Origin: Larus michahellis
Lineage: Eukaryota; Chordata; Aves; Charadriiformes; Laridae
Assembly: GCF_964199755.1 (NCBI RefSeq)
Contig: NC_133910.1
Location: forward strand, 13,462,711 to 13,526,710
Reading direction: 5' to 3'
DNA: 64,000 nt
The position numbers and the translations under genes were made by a program. Positions 34,449 through 47,600 of the stretch are shown piece by piece (position 1 is the stretch's first letter; each line of letters opens with the position of its first letter). The notes beneath the pieces were generated by a model that was not told where the DNA came from, searched no databases, and was given only the letters and a program-made list of their open reading frames with translations.

Positions 34449-37155
34449 GTGAGCAGCCGGCCCTGAGGGGGCTCCCCCCCACCTCGGGGTGCAGCCGGGC
34501 CCCCGGCCCTGCGGTGGGGAGAGGGGTCCCGGGGTCCCCCGGCCCTGTCCCCTTGAAGGTCCCCAGCAGTGCCATTTCCACTCCCGGAGAAAGTTTTAGG
34601 CAAATGAATAAGAAAACGCTCCCGTTTATTCCTCCCAGCATCGTGGGTGTTATGTCTCCGTGGTGTTTCATTCCAGAGTCTGCAGAGGGATGAGTGCTGC
34701 TCATAATGTTTACCTGAGTTTTGTTCTTGTTTTCCTTTAAAAAAGGAGCTGTTGGTGGGATTACCTTGGCAAGGTGAATGCTTGTGGTTGCAGGAGATTT
34801 TTCTCTTGTTTTCTGAAGTTTTTTGTTAAAAAAAAAAAAAATAATCACTTTTTAGCCTCTGGCTATTCAGTAGCACCCAAGTGGTTCAAGAATGACCATT
34901 TTATTCCCAAAACTTGTAAGGCTGGGAAGTTAGTACACATAAGTATAGGCGTTTAGTACCAGTGTGTGTGTTTCACGTAAATAGAGACTAAGTTGAGGCG
35001 GGTGGTCCCTGTGGATCCTGCCAGAGGGCTGCTGGGTTCAGCTGTGTCCCGCTGGGAGCCACCAGCACTGTCCAGGGAGGTCTCCAAGGGCAGGGCGGGC
35101 GCGTAGTCACCCTCTTCCTCTGCATCTTCTGGCCTCCAGAGATGTAGTGTTCATGGTCTTGTGTACAAGAATCTGTTTCTTGCTGGCTAATGGGCCTTGC
35201 TGTTTTTTGGTTCTGATTGTGGCAATATAAATTGTTACCTGCTTCTTTCCTTCTGTTGGGAAAGATGGTGGTTAGTCATTCTTATGAATGATGTTGTACA
35301 CAGCTTTACAGACTTCTGTTATATCCCTTTGGCTTTTATTGTTTTCGAGTTGAGAAGGCTTCATTGCTCCCTATGTAGAAGCTGTGCCATTCCTTTGGTT
35401 ATCCTTGTCTTGCTCGGTAGCTTCTTAAAGAGTTATCTAGTATAACCTCAAAATCCTGTTCCTAAACAATAGTAGATAGCAGTTGGCTCTGACCCATCTT
35501 GTCTCGTGTGTAGTATTTTAGAGCCCTCTACTTTGTACTTTATCACCCAGTATTTCAGTGCTGTGAAGTTCTTGCGCAATTCTTTGCGGTCAGTCCCTGT
35601 CCTTACTACCATACCTGAGAGTAGCTTCATCATCAAACTTCATCAGTTCCTTTTTCACTCTCTCTTCCAGAGCAGGAGTGGATATGCTTATCAGTGCTTT
35701 GGTGGCCATTTCTTTCCTGATTCCTTGTAAGATAACTTTTTAAATATTTCGTAGTGTATTTGATTTGTCTTTTTTGAAATATAACTGTCCCAAAATATTG
35801 TCATTTATATAGCATCTAAGTGTTATGTATTGCGTTACGTGTTTGGGAAGCACAGATTTCAAGTAGCAAGGGTATACTCCAGGGTGTGTTGAGGTTAATG
35901 TTGTTGTTGGCCTTTGGCTCACATCATGAAAGTGTTGACTGGCATCCCTGTTCAACAAATCCTTAGTTATTATGTCTATTCACATTTATTTTATTGTATT
36001 TTTTTGTCAAGAAATATTAGGCATATTTATGAGCAGTCGCAGCACCAGAGGCTTAGAAAGAATGTAGGCCATGGAAACTTGAAGGAATGATGGTTAATAA
36101 AGGAGAATTTTGTGGTAGTAAAGTGTGGAAGTCTCTTACCTGTCAGTTCTCTGATTGTTGGTGTTTATTTTTGTAACCTTCATTAAATACAAATTGAGAT
36201 ATTTGGGTTTTTTCTTTACAGAGATTTTTCAGAAGTTGCCCTTTGAAGGGTCTGAATCCTAGTTCTAATTTACTGGAAGTTCATCTGAAGTAGGATGTAA
36301 CATTCAGAAGTCAAAAGGAAAGGCTCCTGATTAGTCATGTTGCTTGAAAAACTGCGTTTTATATCTGTGCAAAGTAGCCAGTCTTTCTTCTACAGTTGAT
36401 CAATGCAAGTTTTAAAAATTGCTTAACTTTTGTTATTATTAAATGTAGTGTTTGACAAATGAGATATGAAGCAGTAATAGATCATTTCACAGTGAGGTAT
36501 TTTTCATGGGAAAATGGTGCTGCTTATGCTGTAGTTGAATATTTTATGCACGTCTACAAATGTATGAATTGCTCATGGAAATCAGAAGATGCTTCCTTGC
36601 CCTGAGAATTTGGAATGTGTATACTTGCTTAGAGTAATCGCACACTTTGGAGGACCATCTCCAGGTTTAGGACTACTGACAGTTCTTTAGTATATTTATA
36701 TGAGGACAGTGTTAATTTCTAGTTCTTTAATGAAATGATGAGGCATCTGCCTGCTTGATGGCTAAAAAAATATACTATAGTATTGCAGGCAATACTAAAA
36801 TCAGAATTTTGTAGTTTCTGAGGGTACGCATCGCTTAGAAGATACACTGGGTTCTGTAAGTGCTTGTGAACAGGATTTGCTGTAGTTTGACTCTTTCCAG
36901 GTTGTGTTACAAAGACTCCTGACTTGTACTTTCTCTCCTAAGAAGCCATGAGCTTAATGACTAACAGACCACTTTAAATTGTTTGGATAATGAAAGGGAT
37001 TATGTTTTTTATCAAATTTGGGAGGTATTTAAAACTCACTTAGCTATCAAAATAGAGTTCATGCATGATTGCTGGCCATGCAGGAGGATCGTACATCTCA
37101 GATAGCTGTATCTGCAGATCTGACTTTAAAAAAATGCCGTTCTATTTTCTTTCAG
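34449..37155 (+). other. MED27: MED27 intron 1
   Basis: The intron starts with GTGAGC and ends with a strong acceptor, TTCTATTTTCTTTCAG, giving 2707 bases. The first about 110 bases are still CpG-rich and the rest is AT-rich. It carries an old antisense CR1-like fragment (separate entry) and a 14-base A-tract near 34829-34842. No other exon is seen. Confidence 0.9.
35270..35720 (-). mobile_element. Very old CR1/L3-like LINE fragment
   Basis: Read on the minus strand, blocks of similarity to amniote CR1-type LINEs occur in the right order. On the plus strand the reverse complements include 'catacctgagagtagcttca', 'catcaaacttcatcag', 'ttcactctctcttccaga', and a block near 35330-35420 corresponding to the region after the reverse transcriptase. 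All are heavily mutated with no open frame. The family assignment (CR1 or the related L3) is uncertain and the edges are approximate. Confidence 0.5.
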
Positions 37156-37300
37156 TGAACTGGAGCGTCTGAGCAACCTAGTTGGTAAACCGTCTGAGAA
37201 CCACCCCCTGCACAACAGTGGACTGTTGAGCCTAGATCCTGTTCAGGACAAAACACCTCTTTACAGCCAACTTCTTCAAGCCTACAAATGGTCAAATAAG
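37156..37300 (+). CDS. MED27: Mediator subunit 27, exon 2 (partial gene)
   Basis: The exon is flanked by a strong acceptor (TTTTCTTTCAG) and the donor GTAACA. It continues the MED27 frame: one base completes the split Gly codon, then 48 codons begin ELERLSNLVGKPSENHPLHN and end LLQAYKWSNK. This is almost residue-for-residue the vertebrate MED27 sequence. Exons 1 and 2 together give 117 of roughly 311 residues. The exon ends in phase 0. The next expected segment, beginning around Leu-Gln-Tyr-His-Ala, was not found before the right edge, so intron 2 exceeds 26.7 kb. Long introns are also typical of the mammalian gene. Confidence 0.96.
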
Positions 37301-40300
37301 GTAACAGAATACATCCATGTAATTTACTTGTGTATTCCTACAGAATGTTTGTTTTGTGATATAGTAGACTTCTGAGTGTTTGAGACTGTCAAAATTGCTG
37401 AGTTTTTTTATGAAGTTGAGGAGCCTAATAAGTACCTAAATGTACTTCAAGGGTAAAAATGGTGTTTTAATTGGGAGGAGACTTTTCTGTGATACTGAGG
37501 TGTGCCCTTGTTTTTCAAAGAGAGTGTTAACTCCCAAGCAGGACAATACTTTCCCTGTTAGCTATTTAGCATCTTATGTAGATATAAAATGAAAGTATAT
37601 TGTGTCCTTACATCTGGCAGTAAGCACTGTAGCAGAGGGCGGTGGGATATTAGAGCAGAGAATCAAGAGCTTATGTCACCTCCAAATTTATTTCTGGGAG
37701 AGAAACATATAGGGAAGTTGTCATCATCAGAAGTCCTAGTGGCTTTCCATACCATATTTTCTGCTGCTGAAAACATTTGCACCTGGTCTTAGAAATAAGA
37801 AGAGATTCCAGAGTAGTAGCTTTTAACAACCTTATACAGGACAGCAGGAGTAAGCAGGAATAATAAATCTGAAAATATTTCAGGCATTAAAAGAAACAAT
37901 TCTACTTTAAATTATTTATTACGGTACATGAGCGAGGAAGATTTTCTGACTACACAAATAGGTCATAGGCCAGTTCTTGTTATACACTGAGCCAAACAAT
38001 CTAACGTAATTCAGATTTAAAATAGGAAGACGACAATAATGTTTGTATGAATACCACCATAATGTTTGTACAGTCACTTTTCAGAATACAAACGTGTGTT
38101 AACATCTTCTAAACCCAGTAGAATTCAGCATTGATAAAACTTGATATGGTTGGAAAATGGGGGACAGGAGGGATTTTTAAGTAGAGATTTATTAATTGAG
38201 AAATTGTTTCATGTTTGCTTGTGCTTCTTGCTGTTAGCAAGAAAAAGTAATTAATCTGCTACTTTCGTAAAAAAATAAAACCCTCTAACGTTTATACATG
38301 AAAACTAAACTTGTAATGCAGTTAAATCTTCAGTGATTTAGTTACTACTTTAGGGCGTTATCAGAGTAAACTCTGTTGATGATAGCTTTGACATAGTTAT
38401 TCTAATGGAGTTTTTTATTAGCTTAGAATTATGGAGCTTTGAAGAGTAGTTTTTTGTAATACTGGATTCTAATTTCAGAAAGCAGAAAGTTTTAGTATCC
38501 TGTGCACTCATATACACAGTTAAATATTCCAGGAGAAAAACAGTATTATCTTTCTTTTATTTTTGTTGTCTTTGACTTCTGTTTTACAGCTAAAACAAAA
38601 GATACTGTTTAAGTTGTATTTAAATAGCTGCTTTCTACCTAATGGTTCTTCTGAAATTTACTAGCATTCTTTCTAGGGTTTGCAGTAACCAGCAGGCATG
38701 GGTAGGTTGCCCCTGTTCCTAACAGCGGATGTGCTGCCTGTGTGAGGGTATTAGCTGCTGGATTTACCATTAGCAACAAAGACCCTATTGATGCTCATTT
38801 ATGTTGCTGCTTTAATCCTTCATTGCTAAATATGTTTCTTGAATAAGTGTTATTTCATTACATCTTTTGGCTGCATTCTGTTCTTATTATGTGTGTCTGG
38901 TGTTTTCTGTTGCTTGAAGAGGGGATTTACATGTGGTGATGTGTCAATACACTTTATGTCTGTCTGTATTTAATTTTTAATTTGTGACCCCTTTGTGGCT
39001 GGCTTGCTTGTATTTTTGATGAGCTGAGATAAGGGCATTTTCCTCTCTCTTTGATTGTTCATGCATTACTGATGGCATGAGTAGCCACATGGCTGCCAAG
39101 GGAGAGTAGATGGAGCAGAGTTTTGGGGCTGTGGTGCAATTCCAAAAGGACATTAATGAAATATAGGGAAAGCGAGTACTTGGGCTTTGTATATGTTTCA
39201 ATGCATTCTGTTTATTTTTAAAACATGGGGAGGCTTGTAATAATAGTGGCTTGTAGAACAATAATAAGTAAGGTTTGTAATAATGACTGCTCTCATGGGA
39301 AGCAAATTATTGTTCAGTATATGAAAGTACTGTATATTAAAAAAAACCCTTTACTGCATTATTTTTGTCTGAAATTGAAAGAACAATTAGAGGCCTGAAA
39401 TGGTAATTCTTAAAAAAACCCATAACACCAAAAACCAAAGAAGAAAACCAACAACACAGTATTTCAAAAGTTATCCTGTATAATGGTCTGTTTGTTTAAA
39501 AGTTGAGATTTTTAGTTGGTCCACAGTATTTCTGCTTTGGAAATGATAGACTATTTGGAGAATATAGTGATGGTAACCTTCCAAGTACCACAAACAACAT
39601 GAAGCTCTTTAAAGCATAGTACTAGGAGATTAGACTTCCCCGACACTTTTCAACTTGTTTATTTTACCACAGTTAATACTTGTAGCTGTGGCTGGTTATG
39701 CATTGTGTGAAGACCCACTTTTTGGTGCAAGTTTACTGACCTAACTCTTTGACTTTAGTGCAGTAGAGACGGGTTGCATTTAATTGTGATTTCAGATATA
39801 TTTGCCCTGAACCTTGTTCTGCTGCTCCTGTGAGTCACAACACTAGTTCCTCTGTTTCTGATTACCTTAAGTTTGCCTGCTCTGGGGGTACAGAAAAGTA
39901 GTGTGGGAAAAATGAAAACTTTCCTTACGGAAGTGTGTTATCTTGGCAGTGCTTGTTATTTATTAGCACCTGCTATCCTGATATTTACTTACTGTAGTTT
40001 ACCCAATAGTTTTGCAGGTGGTAAAGTTGTCCTTATAATGGAAGCAGCTGTTTGGGAACACAACAGCTTGTCAAATGCCTTAATTACATACACATGCAGC
40101 TGTAAAGGAACTTTACTTTTCCAGGTGTTTAACAGAGCTCACAAGCTATAGCTGAAAAACACAGGAAGTTTAAGTTGATCTTATTGCAAGTAAGAGCTAA
40201 ATGTTTTTTTCTTCTTTGCTTTAGCTTCTTTTATGTATCAGTAGAAATCATACAAGTAAATTACTTTGCTGAATGCGGGGTGCATGGAGGCGTGTAGTAG

Positions 40301-41075
40301 CCATGGAACAGTATTTAGGTCTACTTGATAATTTTTTTTTTCTCTTCCTGTTCAATGTTATTTAAGAAAAGAGGTTTTCTTCATTACAGTTGAAGTGCTG
40401 TTTCCCAGAAGTATTTATATGTGCCCTCTAATGTAATATTGAAGATACAATATTAGATAAGACAAAAAAGAGCTATCATGCTGTATGGGTAATGCAGATA
40501 AAGTATTATCGGTAAGTTAGGAAATTTGTAGAAATCAGTGGTGGTTTTTTTGTTGTTTTTTTTAATAGGGACTGTCTCTGTCTAGTAATTGTAGTTGATT
40601 TCTGGTTTGAGTAATTATGGGTATCTCAGCTGTTGAATTTTTTGTAATATGATTGTTGTGTCTGAGCAGTTGAAATCTAAGATGACAGTAGCAGTCAGAA
40701 GGGTTTCTGATTTGTGTCTGTGTGTGTGGCCTGATACTCCTTGGAAGAGTCAGGACTGGATCTGCAGGGTGCTGCTCTCTGCCTTGCCTTTACTTACCAG
40801 GTGCTCGCTGCTTGCATTGTATTGGAATTCATGGGAGACTACCACAGGGGAGAATGCATTTGCTAGAAGTTTAGATGAAAAGAATTGTTGAAAGTCGCTT
40901 GCTATATTAGACTGAAATACTGATTTAGTTTTGATTTTTTTTTTCTTAAAGGTGTTACCTCATGTTTGTGACAGGGCACTGGAATAACTTGCTTCTGTTG
41001 CTTTTCATGACGCTTCTATAACAAGTGCCCTTTTGCTAGTCTTCCTCATTCCTGGGTGCTTTTTGTTTTCTGCAG

Positions 41076-41206
41076 GAGGCAAGACCATGATCTCATCAAT
41101 AAGACCATCATTTACTAAGCAAATAATTGTTTCTTCATATTTGTTCTCAATACTGGGTGACAAAGGGGTTTTGTCACCCAAGTCTTTTCCCAAAAGATTT
41201 GATGAT
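41076..41206 (+). other. Exon-like segment in MED27 intron 2 (cryptic or poison exon candidate)
   Basis: A 131-base segment is framed by an excellent acceptor (TGCTTTTTGTTTTCTGCAG) and a strong donor (GTGAGTAT) on the gene's strand. MED27 exon 2 ends in phase 0; reading this segment in that frame gives Glu-Ala-Arg-Pro then TGA, so inclusion would truncate the protein and probably trigger nonsense-mediated decay. A different frame is open throughout but resembles no protein I know. It may be an unused pseudo-exon, which is common in long introns. Confidence 0.3.
41154..41180. repeat. Perfect 11-bp hairpin
   Basis: TGGGTGACAAA (41154-41164) and TTTGTCACCCA (41170-41180) are exact reverse complements with a 5-base loop (GGGGT). 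It sits in the 3' half of the exon-like segment, 26 bases before its donor. The stem is too short for a normal microRNA precursor. Confidence 0.85.
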
Positions 41207-41707
41207 GTGAGTATATAAAGTATATAAGCCAGTGTTATATACTTATCCATATATAAAATGCTTATTAAAGCTTGTGATGGTGGTGTTGCCTGATCCAGCT
41301 ACAGTAAAGCTGGCAGTCAGAGTAGATGCATGTTTTTGGAATCCAGGAGTTTGAACTCATTCTTTGAGTGGTGTAAACTTCTGTTTTCCATCTGCTGCTT
41401 TAGTGAGGTTATTTGTTGCCTGTAGTGTGTATTTGTTCATCCTCTTTGCCCTTGGCAAAGCATTTGTATACCCTTGCCCCGTGCATGCCCAAGGCAGTGT
41501 TTGTTAAGGTATTTCCACTGACTCCAGTGGAACAGAAAATATGCAGCGTATTAAGTGTCCGCTAAACAAGGCAAATGCTTTTGAAGGGCGAGTTTCACCT
41601 CTCTTAATTGGGTTGCTGTCAAGTAGTTCATGCCCAACATTTGAGCTTTAATCACTGGTAGAGATTTTTTGCTTGTTTGCATTTGTTTGTTTATTTGAAA
41701 AGTATAT

Positions 41708-42455
41708 GCAAAATGGACCCGGGGAGGAATAACCCAATGCGCCAGTACAGGTTGGGGGCTGACCTGCTGGAGAGCAGCTCAGCTGAAAGAGACCTGGGAG
41801 TCCTGGTGGACAACAGGATGACCATGAGCCAGCAATGTGCCCTTGTGGCCAAAAAGGCCAATGGCATCCTGGGATGCATCAAGAAGAGTGTGGCCAGCAG
41901 GTGGAGGGAGGTCATCCTCCCCTTCTACTCTGCCTTGGTGAGGCCACATCTGGAGTACTGTGTCCAGTTCTGGGCTCCCTGGTTCCAGAAGGACAGGGAA
42001 CTGCTGGAGAGGGGACAGCAAAGGGCCACCAAGATGATGAGGGGACTGGAACACCTCTCTTATGAAGAGGGACTGAGGGATTTGGGTCTCTTCAGTCTGG
42101 AAGAAAGACGACTGAGGGAGGACCTTATCAACACTTATAAATACTTAAAGGGTGGGTGTCAGGAGGATGGGGCCAGGCTCTTCTCAGTGGTGCCCAGTGA
42201 CAGGACAAGAGGTAATGGGCACAAACTTGACCATGGGAAGTTCCACCTAAACATGAGGAGGAACTTCTTTACTTTGGGGGTGGCAGAGCACTGGAACAGG
42301 CTGCCCGGAGAGATGGTGGAGTCTCCAGCTCTGGAGACATTCCAAACCTGCCTGGATGCGTTCCTGTGCCACCTGCTCTGGGTGACCCTGCTCTGGCAGG
42401 GGGGTTGGACTAGATAGTCTCCAGAGGTCCCTTCCAACCCTATGATTCTATGATC
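41708..42455 (+). mobile_element. CR1 LINE, 5'-truncated 3' fragment with an open ORF2 tail
   Basis: About 750 bases of avian CR1. Its open frame encodes the C-terminal part of the LINE protein downstream of the catalytic site: blocks such as [54 protein letters not shown] and [14 protein letters not shown]. The element ends with the typical 3' tail 'cccttccaaccctatgattc'. The frame stays open to a stop at 42415-42417. Compared with what I recall of the family, a stop after ...CHLL appears lost (TGG in place of TAG), giving a short read-through. With no reverse transcriptase core or endonuclease the copy cannot move itself. It is in the same orientation as MED27. Confidence 0.95.
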
Positions 42456-44411
42456 AACTACGAAACCAACACACCAGGATTACTCTTTCTGCCAGACTTA
42501 AGAAACATTGAATTCATTGTATAGCAGCAAACGAAGTCTTCCCTGAGTTGCTGGTTGATAGCAGTATTAGCAGAGTTTACTTGCCCAAGTGAAAATACTG
42601 TCTTCTCTAAGTCATCTTTCCTTTTTCTCCACCCCCCTCCCCTGCCTCGCAGTAAACTGTTTTCAGACTTTCAAATAATATTATTAACAACAGTAACAGT
42701 GGGGGAAATGTAGAACAATTGTAGTCTTGAACCAGTGATGTCATCTTAAATTTTGTCCTTGATTTTTACTTCACTGGAGTGTTGTATGCTCTGCTGTTTT
42801 CAGACTTGCATTTGTCTGTTTGCTTTACTCCAATTCCAACACTTCTGTAGTTTGCACCTGTGTGCATAGGTGTATGTGAGTGGTGGTGGTGCTCACAATG
42901 TTCTGTCATTGTGAAATGGTACTTAAAAAAACATGATAACCATGTATTTGGGAAGGCTGTTATGTACCACTTCAAGCAGAAAGAAAAAAATCAACTTTTC
43001 TGACTCGCTGGGTTAGTAGGACTTGCATCGAATTATTTCATTTACTCATCTGTGAAAAGAAGATTATGGCAACTTGCATAAACTTTACAGTATCAGTGTA
43101 TTGTAAATATTCCAAGTGAACAAGCTGGACAGGAGTCTTCATAAATTTATTTAAAAGTAATATGCTGGCAAATACAAGATGAAAAAAATTACTGTTGATC
43201 TACATGTTGAAATACACTGAAAAATATTTGGATTTAAATTTGTTACCTCATAGCTTCCTCTTATTTTACATAAATTTAAAATCGAACTGTTGAGATTACC
43301 ATTAATGAGTTAAAATGATTTTCTGTCACATGACAGAAGAAAAAAGGAATATATAGGTTTTGTTTATTAAATTATTTTTGTGTTGCCTGATAAATTATTT
43401 GTATAAATTGTTTGTTGTAGGTCTCAAAAAAAAAAAAAGAGAAATCGATATAGCCTGTAGAGAAAGTCCAGACTTGTTACGACTGCCCTTGGTAGCTTAG
43501 TATTGATTAGACACAAATATTGAGTTTAATGACAATAAATGACATTAAATGTTAACCATAATAGCAGAGGAACACTGTTGAAGTAATTTTTTTTGTGTTG
43601 TTCATCTTGATTGTAAAATGAAGTGTTCATTCCAAGGAACATTAATTTTAAATTTTGGATGTGCTCAAACATTTTGAGTTTAATGTAGTTTTACAGTAGC
43701 ATGGACAATGTAACTGAATTATTGTGTTGGCAGTTCTTTGGAAGTTCAGGCAGATGGCCAAGATTTTGTCCTTTCAGAACTTTTTTCTACAAAAATGCGG
43801 TGTTATAACATTGTGACATACTGTTGCACGGAGATCCAGTTTATTCTGCCGAGATTTCATCCTCCCAAATTGGGAAACATTTTCTTTTCAGGTATACTGT
43901 AATATCAGTGACAGACCTGTGGCACTGAGGAAAATTGATGGTAACTGGATGATCTGCTTGCCTGATGCTTCTGGAGGTTGCTTTTGAAGATCATCTGTGC
44001 TTGCTGGGGTAAGAGGGGGCAGGTTAGTGGTGCAGTCTGAGATACTGGTATTCTCAGTGACAGCAGCTCTGAAGAAGTTACTTAAAGAATAGATTAGAAG
44101 TGACCAAAATCTCTTGGTTTGCTCACAGAAGGGAACAAAAAAACCAATAAAGTAAGATTTTAATTGAAGCAAAGTGTCAAGTCCCTACGAGGATACCTCG
44201 GTGGCACTCTGAAGAGCATATTTTGATGTGCTTTGTAAGACCAGAGTCAGCGCTTCCTAGAGGGAGCGGGAATGGAAAGGCTCTTCGGGATTACCCGCTG
44301 TGGACTCCTTTCCTGTGCAGATAAGCCACGGCAGTTTATATTCCTGTCACCGGAGAAATGAATGATACACAAACTGGTGTTTTCTTGTACACGGGGCACA
44401 AAATAGGAGCT
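42456..44411 (+). other. MED27: MED27 intron 2, between a CR1 and a MIR
   Basis: AT-rich intronic DNA without recognised exons. A 12-base A-tract lies near 43427-43438. A weak MIR-like stretch near 43030-43070 was not called. Confidence 0.75.
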
Positions 44412-44625
44412 GGGCCACTTGGATTCTGTTCTTGCTTTTCTTATTAGTTTTTGTTGTAACCTTGAACAGGATGCATGATTTTTTTTCTGTGCCTCATTTT
44501 TCTTACGGATAAAATAGGATAATAATACTTAACCTACTTCTTCGGAGAGTTTCTAGTCTAAACGTGTCTCAAGTGCATTGGGTTCTTTGGACAGAAATGC
44601 TTTGTAGATGCCAAGTATTATACAG
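44412..44625 (+). mobile_element. MIR SINE (ancient)
   Basis: The order and spacing of MIR landmarks are clear on the plus strand: 'tgtaaccttgaacaggatgc', then 'gtgcctcatttttctta', 'ggataaaataggataataat', 'acttaacctacttcttc', and the 3' part 'gctttgtagatgccaagtat', which matches the LINE2-derived tail. Substitutions are many, as expected for an element of this age. It has no coding capacity. Confidence 0.75.
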
Positions 44626-47600
44626 CCAGTGACTAATGTTGTTTGCCTGGCAGTCTGGAAAAGTGCCCTTTATGGGCTTTTAATTTTGTGCGATTTTAGG
44701 CAAATGTTTTGGTGAAATGCCCTTGCTGTTCAGAATTACGTTAATGTTCTTTTTTTTTCTTTTTTAAAATATGAATAGGAAACAGGTGGTTACCTCTTTG
44801 CTTCCAACTGCCGTAGTTATTAATTATTGCTCAGTTGTCTGCCTGGGGAATATTGACTCTTATTATTGCAGGGTTGATTCCAGTGACCAGCAATGGCAGG
44901 GGTGGCAAATTCAGGTAGTGTGCAAATTGCCCTTCATGTTACAGTGATGGAGTGAAAAGCACTGGAAAAGCTATGATGAGGAAAAAAGTGCTTGTACTAA
45001 AATGTAAGGGGGAGTGTTTGTGTGTGACAGGAATTACTACAGTCTAAGTATACTTTACTGGAGAAGGGAAAAGGTGGGACACAAAATTTTTCTGAGGGTC
45101 TCTGAGCTATGCAATTATAGTTTAAAAAAAAGCGTGAATGTAGTGGGAGGGGAAAAATAATGATAATGAAAACCATAATGAAAACAGGGACGCTTATAAT
45201 AATAGCTACAGTAAAAATAAAGGCAGAATCACCAGCTACTGTATGTTGGAGGGGTTTTATTCTCCTAGAGATCCTGACTAAAGCAGCATGGGGGGGCACT
45301 GGGGATGGATAACATCAGTTATGTCTGTCTTTTTTGGAGAATGCATCTTCCCCCCTCAGCTGGGAGCCCCTGGAATCTTCAGCTCTCGGATTCTAGTGTT
45401 TCTTTGCCTTTGAGTCCTCTGCTGGTTTTGACCAAAAGTCCAGCCCAGGGCTATCTTAACTATTTTATTGTTAGCCTGTTACTATAAAAGTGTTTTTGAT
45501 ACCTACTAGTTGGAACAAAAGGAAATGAAAATTACAAATTTATTTTTTCTTTGCACTACTGGAAAGATGCTGTGGCAGGTGAGAATTTGCCACGTATGCC
45601 ACCTTGTGCCACTCTGCCAGTTAGCTGAATTTCTTTGACATTTTAGTAGACTGAAGTTAGCTTGTTACTTCAGGAAGAGAAAAGTGATGATGAGTAACTT
45701 GTTCCTTAAAGAAAAATGAGAAATAATTAGCATTTGATTCTGGCTTGTTATTTATGTAGTTTGAATGTTTTATATCTGTGATCCTCTTGGAGTGATACTA
45801 GTAATAATTCACACTAGGATACTATTGTGAAATCAGGTTATACGTGTCCGGACAGAATTTGTCTTTCTTACTGGATTTTGTTAGAATGCCTTGTTTCAAA
45901 TCTGAAGCAGCCCAAGAGCGTGATGTGGTGTTTTTCTATTGTTGTGCTTGGTGTTTGTTGTTATTCAACAGTATTTGTTGTATAATGCTGTAAGCGGTAC
46001 CAGTCTCACTTTTCCTAATTATAGGAAGTGATATATCAATACACACTATTATAAATCACAACTCCCTTGTCAGCTGGTGGGAATTATTTAATGCTTTACA
46101 ACACCTTTATTTGCTAATGAGTGGGGTTGTTTTCCCTCTTTCTTTGATAAGTATTAATGTTCTAGCTGTTAGCCTGTTTCAGGATGGAAATGATTGATGT
46201 TGCTCTAGTTTAACCAAAACACTTCTGCCTGCTCCCTGTTCTTCTTCCCCTAACTCCTTTTTTTTTTTTTTCTTCCTCTGTGAGAACTCTTCATACAGTT
46301 CATGTTTGATGGCTGAACTATGCAATTTGTAAATCAACAATCAGTTTCACTTTCTAAGCTGCATAATGTAGTCATCAAACCAGATTGGTTAAAACTGCAT
46401 TGCTCTCTATCTGTAACAGCCTGTGAATCAAACTAAGCCATGCACAGGCACAGAAATGCAGTATGTAGATGAGTAAGTCATAGTACAACCATTAGGTCGG
46501 AAGAAAAGGCTTTACTTTTAGAAGTTGAGAAATACAGCAAGGTGTAAGTGGAAATACATGTTGTCTAGGGATTAAGTGACGAAAATGTAGGACTGCAGAA
46601 CAAGAAGAGCATTGTAAGAAACCCTGGCATTCCTTTGAATTTTGTGTTTGCCTGCTATCTCAGCTCTCGGTGGCTCAGACTGACTTGCTACTGGTGATGA
46701 AACTTACCTAGTGGATGGTGGCTACTGTGAAAGCACAGGGGATGTTTTCAGGGACTCAGAGTTGTGTCTCGCTTTCTCTGAGGCAAATTAATGATGTTTG
46801 TAAAGCGTTTGGGGACCTTCATATGAAGGGCATTCAAGGAATATGAACACTAATATAAATGATACAGGTGATAAGCTTCCCATTGATACTCTTTATATGG
46901 AAAAGATTTTTTTCATAGCTTCTAGAGGAATTCAAATAAAATGGAAAATTTAATGATGTCACCCCGTTGCTCTCTGCTATTGTTGTTGTCAGGTCTTTTT
47001 GTGTGACTGTTATTTGTGAGGTTTTTTGTTTTTTTTTTTTTTTTTTTTAAATGCATAAGTGTGCTCATCTCTAATCTTTTTTGGAGTTCTCTCTTGGAGT
47101 TACTACAGTTGCCCCCCTCAGTTCAGAGTGATTTAATTGTTTGAATTGCATATAAGCAATACTCAGTTCTTCCCCATTGTATATTAATCAGATACTGTTG
47201 ATAACTGGCTACAAAACATGAAAATTGCCTAAAAGCTAATAAAACTGAAAATAGTCTGGGTAAGGAGCTGTATGGAATCAAAAGTGCAGTTCAGACTGCT
47301 GGTTTGGCTCCTGCTTCATGGAAATGCACGTTCGGCAAACACATGGCAGCAGTTTTATATTCAGCAGTACTTAATACTGAGCTTCTGATGTTAAAGGCAT
47401 ATAATCCAGAAGATATGTGGTGATTTTTTTGAAGTCTCTTGCCTCTTGGGATCAATGCATACTGATTTTTATTTTCCTGGGAGGAAAGATTAATCCTACT
47501 CTGCAGGAGTGGTGGTGTTTTGTCACTCTGATGCTGTGACAATTGCAGAATATGAATAAGAAATTACAAACCATGACATCACTATCATTACTGTTCATAT

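Larger units (their letters stand above)
37301..41707 (+). other. MED27: MED27 intron 2, first part
   Basis: AT-rich intronic DNA. No MED27 exon is recognised. The only exon-like object is 41076-41206 (separate entry). Short A- and T-runs occur throughout, for example near 39346 and 40331. Confidence 0.8.

Noticed and set aside
34087..34848. 253-residue open frame on the minus strand over MED27 exon 1
   Set aside because: It is an antisense shadow in stop-poor GC-rich DNA, continues across the intron boundary and has no recognisable domain.
41154..41180. MicroRNA precursor
   Set aside because: The stem is 11 bp with a 5-base loop and pairing does not extend outward, well short of a microRNA hairpin.
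43030..43075. Possible MIR CORE block 'catttactcatctgtgaaaa'
   Set aside because: The flanking landmarks expected in a MIR are missing; too short to call.
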